64,000 nucleotides of DNA from Acidobacteria bacterium UBA2990 (GTDB lineage Bacteria; Acidobacteriota; Vicinamibacteria; Vicinamibacterales; UBA8438). The stretch is taken from positions 186,378 through 250,377 of the forward strand of contig DEAE01000012.1 in the NCBI GenBank assembly GCA_002347025.1, read 5' to 3'. The notes under the pieces were generated by a model. The model did no database searches and was not told the DNA's origin. It saw only the letters and a list, made by a program, of their open reading frames with translations. The translations under genes were made by a program, and so were the position numbers. Below, piece by piece: positions 17,121 through 24,908 of the stretch (the stretch's first letter is position 1; the number at the start of each line of letters is the position of its first letter).

Positions 17121-18656
17121 ATGGCTTTGCGACGGTCGCGTAGGTCCCCCCTACCGAAGGCCGCGCTACTAGCTAACCTCTACAACTCCATTAGAGAGGG
17201 TATTTATCTCGGAACCCTTGACTCCGACACAACCACCACCCTAGCTGCAAACCCCTACCTAAAATTAATGTTGGGCTACGAGTCCGACGAATCCCATGAC
17301 GCCGTGACACCGTTCGCAACAGATCAATTTGTTGACCCACGTGCTCGCGAAGCGTTTATTTCTCAATTACGTCGGGACGGCGCGGTCAGCGACTATTTAC
17401 TCCGTCTAAGAAGGGCCGACAACTCTTCGATTTGGGTAGAAGTCACAGCTACTCTTCACGCCCCATCAGACGCAGGGCCAGCTCGGCTCGATGCCCTTCT
17501 CCGAGACGTCAGTGAGCGGCGTAAAGTGGAAGATCAAGGCAGAGATCTCGGAAACCAAATGATTCAAGCCGAAAAAATGGCAGCCCTCGGTCAGACAGTC
17601 TCAGGAGTGGCCCATGAACTAAACAATCCACTAGCCACTATTCTGACCTGGGCCGAACGCTTGGCAGCGCGACCTGTCGAACCTAAAACCAAACGAGGTC
17701 TTGAAACAATTCTCAGCGAAGCTGAGCGTGCAGCCAAAATTGTGCGGAATCTATTGACCTTCGCACGCAAACGAAACACAACCCGCGCTTTAGTCGACCT
17801 GAACGCGATAGTGCGTGAGACCTTCGCTTTGCGGACACATGAACAACGTTTGTCCAACGTAAGCATAATCGATGCACTCGCTAGTGGGTTGCCGCATGTG
17901 TTTGCTGACACACACCAAGTAAAACAGGTGTTGTTGAATCTGATCATCAATGCAGAACAGGCAACATTGGCAGCAAATGGCCGAGGTATATTGGTGGCTA
18001 GGACTTGGTACGACGATACGCAAGGAATGGTAACTCTGGAAATCAACGATGATGGGCCTGGCATTCCCAAAGAAACACAAGCTAAAGTTTTCGACCCGTT
18101 CTTCACGACCAAAACCGTGGGCAAGGGAACAGGATTGGGCCTTACAGTAGCCTATGCCATCATGCAAGAGCATGATGGAGAAATTCGAGTCAGCTCAACA
18201 TCAGAGTCCGGAGCATCTTTCTTGGTCTCTTTTCCTGCTGCCACAGCTCACCGGACCACACATCAGCCACTAGCCCCACCACAGGCCATCGCCGGTGCCA
18301 CGGTTCTAGTTGTCGAGGATGAACCCGCCCTAGCAGCTGCGGTAGCTGACGCCATGACCGAAGCCGGATACCGCGTGGAACGGGCGATAGACGGAGTAGA
18401 GGCGCTGGACTGTGTTAGCAACCAAACCTTCGATTTGGTAATTTGCGACCTGAAGATGCCTCGACTCGATGGGCCCTCTTTCTACCGAAAACTTTGCCTA
18501 GAGCATCCGGCTCTTTCCAAACACGTCATCTTCGTGACTGGGGATGTCGCCGGCACCGAAGCAGAACACTTTCTTACTGAAACAGGTTGCCCTTGGCTGG
18601 CAAAACCGTTTCGTCTACACGACCTTCTCCTAACAGCAAGTCAGGTAGTCGGCTGA
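17121..18656 (+). CDS. Soluble hybrid histidine kinase (PAS-HisKA-HATPase-REC)
   Basis: The 511-residue protein has a PAS-like domain (about 15-130; NSIREGIYLGTLD, RRADNSSIWVEV), then HisKA with the phospho-acceptor in GVAHELNNPL (H165). The ATPase domain carries NAEQAT, DDGPGIP and GKGTGLGL boxes (about 278-342). A C-terminal receiver has the acidic pair ED (399-400), D443 in VICDLKMPRLDG and a lysine in LAKPF. There is no membrane segment, so it is cytoplasmic. The HELNNPLA box and fused receiver are typical of NtrB-like hybrid kinases. It follows the candidate selenoprotein by 56 bp. Confidence 0.9.
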   Translation: MALRRSRRSPLPKAALLANLYNSIREGIYLGTLDSDTTTTLAANPYLKLMLGYESDESHDAVTPFATDQFVDPRAREAFISQLRRDGAVSDYLLRLRRADNSSIWVEVTATLHAPSDAGPARLDALLRDVSERRKVEDQGRDLGNQMIQAEKMAALGQTVSGVAHELNNPLATILTWAERLAARPVEPKTKRGLETILSEAERAAKIVRNLLTFARKRNTTRALVDLNAIVRETFALRTHEQRLSNVSIIDALASGLPHVFADTHQVKQVLLNLIINAEQATLAANGRGILVARTWYDDTQGMVTLEINDDGPGIPKETQAKVFDPFFTTKTVGKGTGLGLTVAYAIMQEHDGEIRVSSTSESGASFLVSFPAATAHRTTHQPLAPPQAIAGATVLVVEDEPALAAAVADAMTEAGYRVERAIDGVEALDCVSNQTFDLVICDLKMPRLDGPSFYRKLCLEHPALSKHVIFVTGDVAGTEAEHFLTETGCPWLAKPFRLHDLLLTASQVVG

Positions 18657-18678
18657 ACAACAACTCTAGTCCCATGCC

Positions 18679-18706
18679 AGTGGAGCCTTCTCTGCCTAGC
18701 TCCACT
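18679..18706. terminator. Inverted repeat between convergent kinase and sigma genes
   Basis: AGTGGAG (18679-18685) pairs with CTCCACT (18700-18706) across a 14-nt loop in the 132-bp gap between the convergent kinase and sigma factor genes. A short weak T-containing stretch follows on the plus strand. It may be a bidirectional terminator. Confidence 0.4.
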
Positions 18707-18788
18707 AAATTGTTTCAAACACCAAAGTCCTAGTTCGCCAAAGCGGTATCAACTCTGGCCACAGCAAGCTCACGACAGGACCTCCAAC

Positions 18789-19694
18789 TCAGCCCACATC
18801 AGTTTGTTGTTGTACCCCGTCTCGTGATCGTTGAAGGTTGGGTATAGATTTAAGATCTTGCTTCCGACGCTTACTAGTTGCAGATGCAAACTTCGCCTTA
18901 GCCATTTTCAAGGACGCTGAGGGAGACAAACTATTTTCGTTATCAGCCTTTTTAGGGCCACTGAATTCGGCAGGGTCTAAATCAGAACCAAGTGTTTTCC
19001 GCAATCGCTGAACCGCCCGAGCATGTAATTGAGAAACGCGAGACTCGTTTACCCCGATCTTGCTGCCAATCTGCTTCATTGTCACATCGCCGTAGTAGTA
19101 GAGCCCTATAACCTTCCGTTCCCGCCACGGAAGTGCCTTAATCGCGTCACGGACGCGGGCTGCAACTTCACCCTCTTCACACAACCGGTCTGGTCTAGGC
19201 AGTTCCGGTGGCACCATCACAGGAGGTAAGTGAGCTCCATTGAGCGCTTCAGCAGACGTCAGTGGTGATGTAGCCTCAATTGTGCTTATTCGAAGTATTG
19301 TCCGGCTTAACTTCGTTTCGTCTGAACCCAAGTGTTCGGCTATGGCAGCCAATGATGGCTCAGTCCCAAGGTCCTGCCTCAATTTTTCGCGCGCTCCCTC
19401 GATTTCCCGCCGGGCACGACGAATCCCCCTAGGCCATGCGTCTCGCCGCAAAGCATCAATCATCGCCCCTCTCACCCGGCGTTCAGCAAAAGTCTCAAAT
19501 TTGATGCCACGTGCTTCATCAAAACGTTCGGCCGCATCGATCAAACCGACCATCCCATCTTGGACCAAATCTCCCAAGTCAACTGAATTTGGCATCGAAG
19601 CTGCCATCCGGCGAGCCAGAGCCTTCACAAATGGCAGACTGGATGTAATTCGATCTTCTTTTGGGTCTTTGCAACCAACTGTTTGCGCTGTCAT
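18789..19694 (-). CDS. FliA/WhiG-family (sigma-28 type) RNA polymerase sigma factor
   Basis: The 301-residue protein carries sigma region 2 (DLGDLVQDGMVGLIDAAERFD, then FAERRVRGAMIDALRRDAWPR, where the second block is the FliA/WhiG hallmark), region 3 (about 90-135) and region 4 (LPWRERKVIGLYYYGDVTMKQIG to RVSQLHARAVQRLRK). A Lys/Ser-rich tail of about 60 residues has no known role. The frame is open to 19718, but GGAGGAG lies seven bases before ATG 19694. No flagellar or sporulation genes are in the window, so its regulon is not evident. Neighbouring signalling genes suggest a role in a stress or motility programme. Confidence 0.88.
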   Translation of the reverse strand: MTAQTVGCKDPKEDRITSSLPFVKALARRMAASMPNSVDLGDLVQDGMVGLIDAAERFDEARGIKFETFAERRVRGAMIDALRRDAWPRGIRRARREIEGAREKLRQDLGTEPSLAAIAEHLGSDETKLSRTILRISTIEATSPLTSAEALNGAHLPPVMVPPELPRPDRLCEEGEVAARVRDAIKALPWRERKVIGLYYYGDVTMKQIGSKIGVNESRVSQLHARAVQRLRKTLGSDLDPAEFSGPKKADNENSLSPSASLKMAKAKFASATSKRRKQDLKSIPNLQRSRDGVQQQTDVG

Positions 19695-19993
19695 GAACAT
19701 TCTCCTCCGAGCGGCCACTTAGAACCCCGACAAGGGATGCGGTCACTCCGGTTCATAAAGTCGCAAATTCGGTGCCAAGCTGAGGTTTATTTGAAATCAA
19801 AACAATAAAACCCAGTAAGTCCATTTTATACAGGTATTTAAAATAATTTTGACATTAAACCAGTAAGGCACTCAGACCTCAAAACCGCCAGAACAGTCAA
19901 AGTTTTGACTCTAATGGCTTCTTAGCTGTCGTGATTTTGACGCTACTGCGCCTGAGTGAGATAGGGTGAGGGCGCCTGGAGACCAGTCGCAAT
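19695..19993. other. AT-rich regulatory gap upstream of the sigma factor gene
   Basis: About 299 bases with clearly higher AT content than the flanking genes. It contains a palindrome and three TTTTGAC copies described separately. No gene is recognised. Confidence 0.5.
19895..19910. promoter_or_regulatory. Candidate operator palindrome AGTCAAA-GT-TTTGACT
   Basis: A perfect 7-bp inverted repeat with a 2-bp centre lies about 200 bp upstream of the sigma factor start. The half-site TTTTGAC also occurs alone at 19847-19853 and 19935-19941. This looks like a multi-site operator for a dimeric regulator, possibly acting on the sigma factor gene. The regulator is unknown. Confidence 0.4.
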
Positions 19994-20236
19994 TCAGTCT
20001 CGGCAGTGTTCCCGTATGTGGCGAACCGCACTGATAGCTTCAACCGCGCTCGTCACAATCTGTGCAGCCCGTGCCTGGCCAGCTTCGTCGGAAAGGCGAG
20101 ATTCCAGTAATTCCGCATTGGCGAGAATAACGCCAAGCTGATTGTTCAACCGATGGAAGAGAGCGCCGATATCTGTCGGCTGATCCATCTGCAATAAACT
20201 CATACCCTCTGGCGGAAACGGAGTCTGATTCTGCAT
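19994..20236 (-). CDS. Lone DHp (histidine kinase dimerisation) domain protein
   Basis: An ~80-residue protein whose core GALFHRLNNQLGVILANAEL looks like a histidine-kinase H-box and is followed by a second helix (ARAAQIVTSAVEAISAVRHI), the two-helix DHp hairpin. No ATPase domain follows before the stop. The open frame reaches 20374, but that part overlaps the HTH gene; ATG 20236 is the first sensible start after the HTH stop at 20250. It may be a phosphotransfer or kinase-modulating protein. Its closest homology is probably to NtrB-like kinases. Confidence 0.6.
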   Translation of the reverse strand: MQNQTPFPPEGMSLLQMDQPTDIGALFHRLNNQLGVILANAELLESRLSDEAGQARAAQIVTSAVEAISAVRHIREHCRD

Positions 20237-20249
20237 CGACCTAATCGGT

Positions 20250-20456
20250 TTATTGCTCAGTCCGAAGCGACTCGACCTGGCCACCGTTTGACCCAGGTTC
20301 CCGCCAGAGCGTGTCCACAAAAATCCGGACTGACCCTCCCGCGGTGCGAACATACTCCACCTTACCGCTGGCAATCCAGTTGTAGATCGTGCGCCTACTC
20401 ACACCTACCAATTCGCAGGCTTTCATGATCGAAGTAGTTTTCCTATCCACAATCAT
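20250..20456 (-). CDS. Small helix-turn-helix (excisionase/MerR-like) DNA-binding protein
   Basis: The ~68-residue protein has an excisionase-type winged HTH: TSIMKACELVGVSRRTIYNW, then IASGKVEYVRTAGGSVRIFVDTLWRE. The wing with G-G-S-x-R-I is typical of MerR-like excisionase folds, which bind DNA as small regulators. The frame is open to 20537, but ATG 20456 begins just ahead of the domain; the longer form cannot be excluded. It is collinear with the lone DHp gene (13-bp gap) and divergent from the NtrC-type regulator gene. Confidence 0.65.
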   Translation of the reverse strand: MIVDRKTTSIMKACELVGVSRRTIYNWIASGKVEYVRTAGGSVRIFVDTLWREPGSNGGQVESLRTEQ

Positions 20457-20636
20457 TGATAGTGCTCTAACTGGGCCATGCGTCAACGCCAATGCCTTAG
20501 TTTCTAATTTGACCGGCCCGAACAATGGTATCGGCACCGAGCCAGTTCTTCATTAGCCCAAGAAGCTAGTCAAGCAACAAAAATATCTCTGGCCTTTACT
20601 CGGGCTCCGCGTCAATATATTGGCGAATGGAGGAAG

Positions 20637-22016
20637 ATGTCTGACGGTGGGGCTCATCTGCTATTCGTTGAGGATGAAGCCCCTCTGAGGGAGGCCACAG
20701 CTGAACGCCTTATAGAGGAGGGCTATCAGGTGGTGCAAGTTGGCACCGGTGAGGAGGCCCTCGCACAGCTGACAGAATTCGCATTTGACGTAGTAGTGAC
20801 CGATCTTCGCTTACCTGGAATTGACGGAACTGAAGTTTTAGCAGCTGCCCTCAGCCGGTACCCTGAGGTCGTTGGAGTCGTCGTGACTGGTTTTGGGACC
20901 GTTAAGGATGCCGTAGCTTCAATCAAGCAGGGCGCCACAGAATTCATTACCAAACCATTCCAGTTTGACCAGTTGCTTCATGTGATCGGGTCTGCTCTCG
21001 AGCAGCGCCGTCTACGATCAGAAAACGCCTACCTGCGTTCGCAGTTGGAAGAACGGTACCGGTTCGCCGGGTTGGTAGGAAGTAGCCCCCAGATGCGAGA
21101 ACTCTTTGACCTGCTTGAAACAGTTGCCACCAGCACCAGCACTGTTTTGGTAACCGGGGAAACGGGCACAGGCAAAGAACTGGCTGCGCGAGCCATTCAC
21201 CACAATAGCCCACGAACAAATCATCGATTTGTTGCTCTGAACTGCAGTGCAGTGCCTGAGGCTTTGCTTGAATCTGAGCTCTTCGGACACGTTCGTGGGG
21301 CGTTTACTGGTGCAGTATCTACCCGAAAAGGCCGGCTTGAAGACGCCCACCAAGGGACTCTGTTCCTTGATGAGGTCGGTACGATGAGTGGGAATTTACA
21401 GGCTAAGTTGCTTCGTGTTCTACAAGAACGCGAATTGGAGAGAGTCGGAGACAATCGGACGATCAAGATCGACGTTAGAATAATCGCCGCTACGAACGCT
21501 GACCTCTCACAACTGGTTAGTAACGGCAGTTTCCGGGAAGACCTTTATTACCGACTAAATGTTATTCCTATCTTTCTCCCCCCCCTGCGAAACCGACGCG
21601 AGGATATCCCATTACTGGTACAGCACTTCGTAAGGACGCTCAGTCCTCGTCAGGACCGACCGCGTGAGGTTTCAGTCACCCAAGAAGCCCTTCGTCTAAT
21701 GATGGGGTATGACTGGCCCGGGAACATCAGACAACTTGAGAATGCTATTGAGCGCGCATTCGCTCTCGGCAGTGACCGGACTCAGATCGACGGTCCCGAC
21801 CTTCCTCCTGAGCTGCAAATACCCCTGCCCTCCAGTCCAACCCTAACTACACCGGTACCAGAGGACGGTTTCGATATGCCAGCCTATCTTGCCAAGACCG
21901 AACGGGAACTTATTCAGAGTGCATTGACTACGACCGATGGCAACAAACAGCAGGCAGCTCAGCGTCTTGGGCTTAAACGGACCACTCTTGTTGAAAAAGT
22001 TAAACGTCTCTTGTGA
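20637..22016 (+). CDS. NtrC-family sigma-54-dependent response regulator
   Basis: The 459-residue protein has a receiver (acidic residues E12-D13 in FVEDEAP, phospho-acceptor D56 in VVVTDLRLP, K in ITKPF), then an AAA+ sigma-54 interaction domain. That domain has Walker A TGETGTGKE and the GAFTGA loop in FGHVRGAFTGAV, and is followed by a C-terminal Fis-type HTH (NKQQAAQRLGLKRTTLVEKV). It activates sigma-54 promoters by ATP hydrolysis. The start has GGAGG nearby. Its cognate kinase may be the hybrid kinase at 17121 or an unseen one. The HTH ends almost at the last residue, which is common. Confidence 0.93.
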   Translation: MSDGGAHLLFVEDEAPLREATAERLIEEGYQVVQVGTGEEALAQLTEFAFDVVVTDLRLPGIDGTEVLAAALSRYPEVVGVVVTGFGTVKDAVASIKQGATEFITKPFQFDQLLHVIGSALEQRRLRSENAYLRSQLEERYRFAGLVGSSPQMRELFDLLETVATSTSTVLVTGETGTGKELAARAIHHNSPRTNHRFVALNCSAVPEALLESELFGHVRGAFTGAVSTRKGRLEDAHQGTLFLDEVGTMSGNLQAKLLRVLQERELERVGDNRTIKIDVRIIAATNADLSQLVSNGSFREDLYYRLNVIPIFLPPLRNRREDIPLLVQHFVRTLSPRQDRPREVSVTQEALRLMMGYDWPGNIRQLENAIERAFALGSDRTQIDGPDLPPELQIPLPSSPTLTTPVPEDGFDMPAYLAKTERELIQSALTTTDGNKQQAAQRLGLKRTTLVEKVKRLL

Positions 22017-22103
22017 ACTGGTTCTTGGTGATCACACCGACCAACCGCTCACCGTTCTCACTCATGCCTTAAATATCACCCGCAAAAGTCTTTCGAACGG
22101 AGG

Positions 22104-22499
22104 CTACTCAGAATCCCGGTTAACCGAACTCGGAGAGAAAGCCGGTAGACAGACTGCTACATACTCCGCACCACCAGGTTCTGGGCTTGAGTACCTGACC
22201 CATTCGCCAGGATTGGTTACTATCGCCTGACCAGCTCGAACATCAACGACCCCAGTTTCATGTTCAACTCTAACCAAACCCCGCAACACGAGTGTTGTCT
22301 CTTGGAAATTTGGCCTTTGTCCAGGCTCTGTCCAGCCCTCAGGCGATACCATCCTAGCTACACTGACCCCTGGAAAGCCTGTGTTCACCAGACCACTAAA
22401 TTCTTCGATCTTCTTGGGGAGATTCCCAGCAGCTTGGATTACGGTTGGCGATTCGATAAATCTGGGCATGGCCTTTTTAGCGGTACAACCTGCAGTCAT
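22104..22499 (-). CDS. Cupin-domain protein
   Basis: The protein has up to 131 residues. The core QETTLVLRGLVRVEHETGVVDVRAGQAIVTNPGEWVRYSSPEP shows the cupin pattern of paired strands around a G(x)5-7 turn and a PGEWVRY segment. The expected metal His residues are largely absent, so metal catalysis is doubtful. An alternative start at ATG 22469 (MPRFIESPT) would give 121 residues. It is transcribed convergently with the NtrC-type regulator and lies just downstream of dusB. Its ligand is unknown. Confidence 0.65.
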   Translation of the reverse strand: MTAGCTAKKAMPRFIESPTVIQAAGNLPKKIEEFSGLVNTGFPGVSVARMVSPEGWTEPGQRPNFQETTLVLRGLVRVEHETGVVDVRAGQAIVTNPGEWVRYSSPEPGGAEYVAVCLPAFSPSSVNRDSE

Positions 22500-22538
22500 C
22501 AGCTGAGGGAATCAACACTGAGTTTATCCAAGCTCCCT

Positions 22539-23669
22539 CTAGGTTAATGCTCTATCCAATTCAAAAAAGTCCTCGATGATTAGTCGAAGCTCTTCCAGAG
22601 TCTTGGCTTGATTTATCCGGATGCGCAACCGCGACCCATTGTCGATTCCTTTCGTGTACCACGACCCCAGCGCCCTGAGCTTGTTGATAATCCATTTTTG
22701 GCGAGTCCCAGCATTCCGCTTGCGCCGCCGGCCCACCGAGTCATTCTGAGCAACATGGCGAAAGCCCTCTTTTTCTCGGGTTCCTTCAGCCAAGAGCAAG
22801 TCAATATAGGTGAGGAGAAACTGGCCCCGTTCCTGGACGGACACCCGCCGCACCTCGTAGCCACGCTGAAGGGTCCAAGCTTGCTCAAAGATCCAAGGAT
22901 TCCGTAGAGCCCCACGACCCACAAGCACCCCTGATGCCGCCGTCGCCCCGAGACGCCCAACAAGATCATTTGGAACCACACAATCCCCGCTGCCAAAAAC
23001 AGGTATCGTGACCGCACGAGCAACTTCGTTTATCAGCGACCAATCGGACCGACCCGTATACGATTGCGCCGCTGTCCGACCATGAACGGCCAACGCTGCT
23101 GCACCAGCCTGTTCCATCAAGACAGCTAATTCTGGAGCATTGATGTGCTCGTCATCCCACCCAGAACGCATTTTTACAGTCACAGGGATCGACACCGCAC
23201 TTGTCATCGCATTAACCACTGCAGCAGCATGTTCCGGGATTCGCATTAGACTGCAACCAGCTTGGTGTTTGGCTATCTTAGGTACCGGACATCCCATATT
23301 GACATCGACGATGTCCGCACCCATTTGTTCTACTAGCTGAGCCGCCGCTGCCATCTTGGTAGGGTCACCGCCGAAAATCTGAATCGAGACCGGCCGTTCC
23401 TCCTCAGTGTATTCGGCGTAATCAAGAGTCCGGTCTATCCCACGCACCAACCCCTCTGAGCTGACCATCTCAGTGACAACTAAACCGCAACCACCTCGAC
23501 CCTTGACCAAACGGCGAAAGGCCGTGTCAGTCATTCCGGCCATTGGTGCTAGAGCAAATGGCGAATGTAACTCCACTGCCCCTATTCTTAGCGGTGCCCG
23601 TGTATCCATACTCATAGATTCCAGGTCCCTCGAAAACATAGCCTCTTCCAGTGGATAGCAGCACGTCAC
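22539..23669 (-). CDS. dusB: tRNA-dihydrouridine synthase (DusB-type)
   Basis: The frame encodes up to 376 residues; starts at 23639 (MFSRD) or 23615 (MSMDT) are equally plausible. FMN-barrel motifs are SPFALAPMAGMTDTAFR, IQIFGGDP, DVNMGCPVPKI with the catalytic Cys, HQAGCSLMR, TVKMRSGWDD, AVHGRTAAQSYTGRSDW and GVLVGRGALRNPWIF. The enzyme reduces uridine in the tRNA D-loop with NADPH. The C-terminal helical domain ends WYTKGIDNGSRLRIRIN, the DusB pattern. It has an extra basic patch (GRRRKRNAGTRQ) near residue 315. Confidence 0.92.
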   Translation of the reverse strand: MTCCYPLEEAMFSRDLESMSMDTRAPLRIGAVELHSPFALAPMAGMTDTAFRRLVKGRGGCGLVVTEMVSSEGLVRGIDRTLDYAEYTEEERPVSIQIFGGDPTKMAAAAQLVEQMGADIVDVNMGCPVPKIAKHQAGCSLMRIPEHAAAVVNAMTSAVSIPVTVKMRSGWDDEHINAPELAVLMEQAGAAALAVHGRTAAQSYTGRSDWSLINEVARAVTIPVFGSGDCVVPNDLVGRLGATAASGVLVGRGALRNPWIFEQAWTLQRGYEVRRVSVQERGQFLLTYIDLLLAEGTREKEGFRHVAQNDSVGRRRKRNAGTRQKWIINKLRALGSWYTKGIDNGSRLRIRINQAKTLEELRLIIEDFFELDRALT

Positions 23670-23716
23670 AACCGCTACTCACTAGTCTGTCATGGGGGTA
23701 GGGTATTAGTGACGAC

Positions 23717-23735
23717 AGTGGCAGACAACGCCACT
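23717..23735. terminator. Short hairpin between the SurA-like gene and dusB
   Basis: AGTGGC (23717-23722) pairs with GCCACT (23730-23735), loop 7 nt, in the 141-bp gap between the SurA-like gene stop and the dusB start. No U-tract follows on the minus strand, so a terminator role is only a suggestion. Confidence 0.3.
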
Positions 23736-23810
23736 CTCAGGTTCTTCCTATTTCATGACACTTATTTGCAACCGAAGCCGCAGAGACCTTCTACTGAGGT
23801 AAACCAGTTT

Positions 23811-24890
23811 TTACGGTTGACTGATAGCTTCCCGAGTAGCCAAGAATTGTTCATAGAGGGTCCTTAGTCCTTCATCTTTCCACTCAATGATAGCCTCGCT
23901 CCGCAGTGTATCGATAAAGGTCTCCAACGCCTCAATACGTCGGTCGTTAAAAACATTGTTCACTATCTCATCACGAACCTCTTCGAACGATGTCGGGGCC
24001 GGAGTGTATATCGATTCCAATTTCAAAATCTGGTAGCCAGCAGGAGTACGCGTGACCTCACTAATCTCGCCTTCCTCCAGCGGCTCAATCCTCGCACGAA
24101 TCTCCTCCGCTACATCCCCAACAGGGATTGGTCCGATTAAACCCCCATTTGCACTCGAGGCAGAATCCGACATTTCGGAAACAACCTGCTCGAAATCATC
24201 TCCTGCTGTCACTCGGGTAAATGCCTCTTCAGCGGTTAACCGAGCCTGATTATCTCGGGCTACATTGAGTCCACTGTTCTCTACCGGGACAGCGATCAAA
24301 ATTTCACGCAGGGTGACAGTTGCTGGCTCTGAAAATTCATCCAAGTTACTCTCGTAATATTCTTCGGCCTCAGTGTCGGTCATCCTAACTCGCCTCAATA
24401 CTTGAATTTCTTGAACTTGACCCACCAGCATTTGGCGTTCCATAACCCTACGTAACTGAGCTAGCGTCATCCCTTGCTCTATTTCAAGAGCCGAAATAAG
24501 CTGCTCATCGGTCATACCATTTTCTTCCTTAATACCCTCAAGGATTTCCTCAAATTGTTCATCGCCTAATGTATATCCCATCTCGCGTCCGCGTTGGACG
24601 AGCAACTCTTGGTCAACAGCATTTGCAATCAGTGCTGGAGTCATTTCCTCGATGAGCCGACGCAGGTCGGCATCGGTTTGGGGAGGCAACGGGCGAGCAC
24701 GGAGTTCATTAATCTGTGCCTCTTCTAAGTCAGTCTGAGTGATTAGACCGCCATTAACCTTCACCAAGATCCTCTCGAGCACAATTGCCCCCGGCGTACC
24801 AGAAGCTAGCGCTTGGGCCTTAACCTTCCACTCAAGGCCAGCCCCGGCCACGGCTAGAAAGATGACACCACCAAGGAGATATCGCTGCAT
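23811..24890 (-). CDS. SurA-like periplasmic peptidyl-prolyl isomerase
   Basis: The 359-residue protein has a signal peptide (about 1-25), a SurA_N-type chaperone domain (VLERILVKVNGGLITQTDLEEA, NAVDQELLVQRGREMGY) and one parvulin domain (about 185-300: VTLREILIAVP, GDDFEQVVSEMSDSASSANGGLIGPI, AGYQILKLESI). SurA-like proteins assist folding of outer-membrane proteins. Only one parvulin repeat is present, against two in E. coli SurA. The start has GAGGA seven bases upstream. It lies 18 bp after mfd and is probably cotranscribed with it. Confidence 0.88.
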   Translation of the reverse strand: MQRYLLGGVIFLAVAGAGLEWKVKAQALASGTPGAIVLERILVKVNGGLITQTDLEEAQINELRARPLPPQTDADLRRLIEEMTPALIANAVDQELLVQRGREMGYTLGDEQFEEILEGIKEENGMTDEQLISALEIEQGMTLAQLRRVMERQMLVGQVQEIQVLRRVRMTDTEAEEYYESNLDEFSEPATVTLREILIAVPVENSGLNVARDNQARLTAEEAFTRVTAGDDFEQVVSEMSDSASSANGGLIGPIPVGDVAEEIRARIEPLEEGEISEVTRTPAGYQILKLESIYTPAPTSFEEVRDEIVNNVFNDRRIEALETFIDTLRSEAIIEWKDEGLRTLYEQFLATREAISQP

Positions 24891-24908
24891 AATGTTTCCT
24901 CTGTCCCG

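Noticed and set aside
16745..17122. Long minus-strand open frame (125 codons) opposite the end of the PCYCGCG gene
   Set aside because: It is antisense to the candidate selenoprotein and has no family-like features; the plus-strand frame has clear family motifs on both sides of the TGA.
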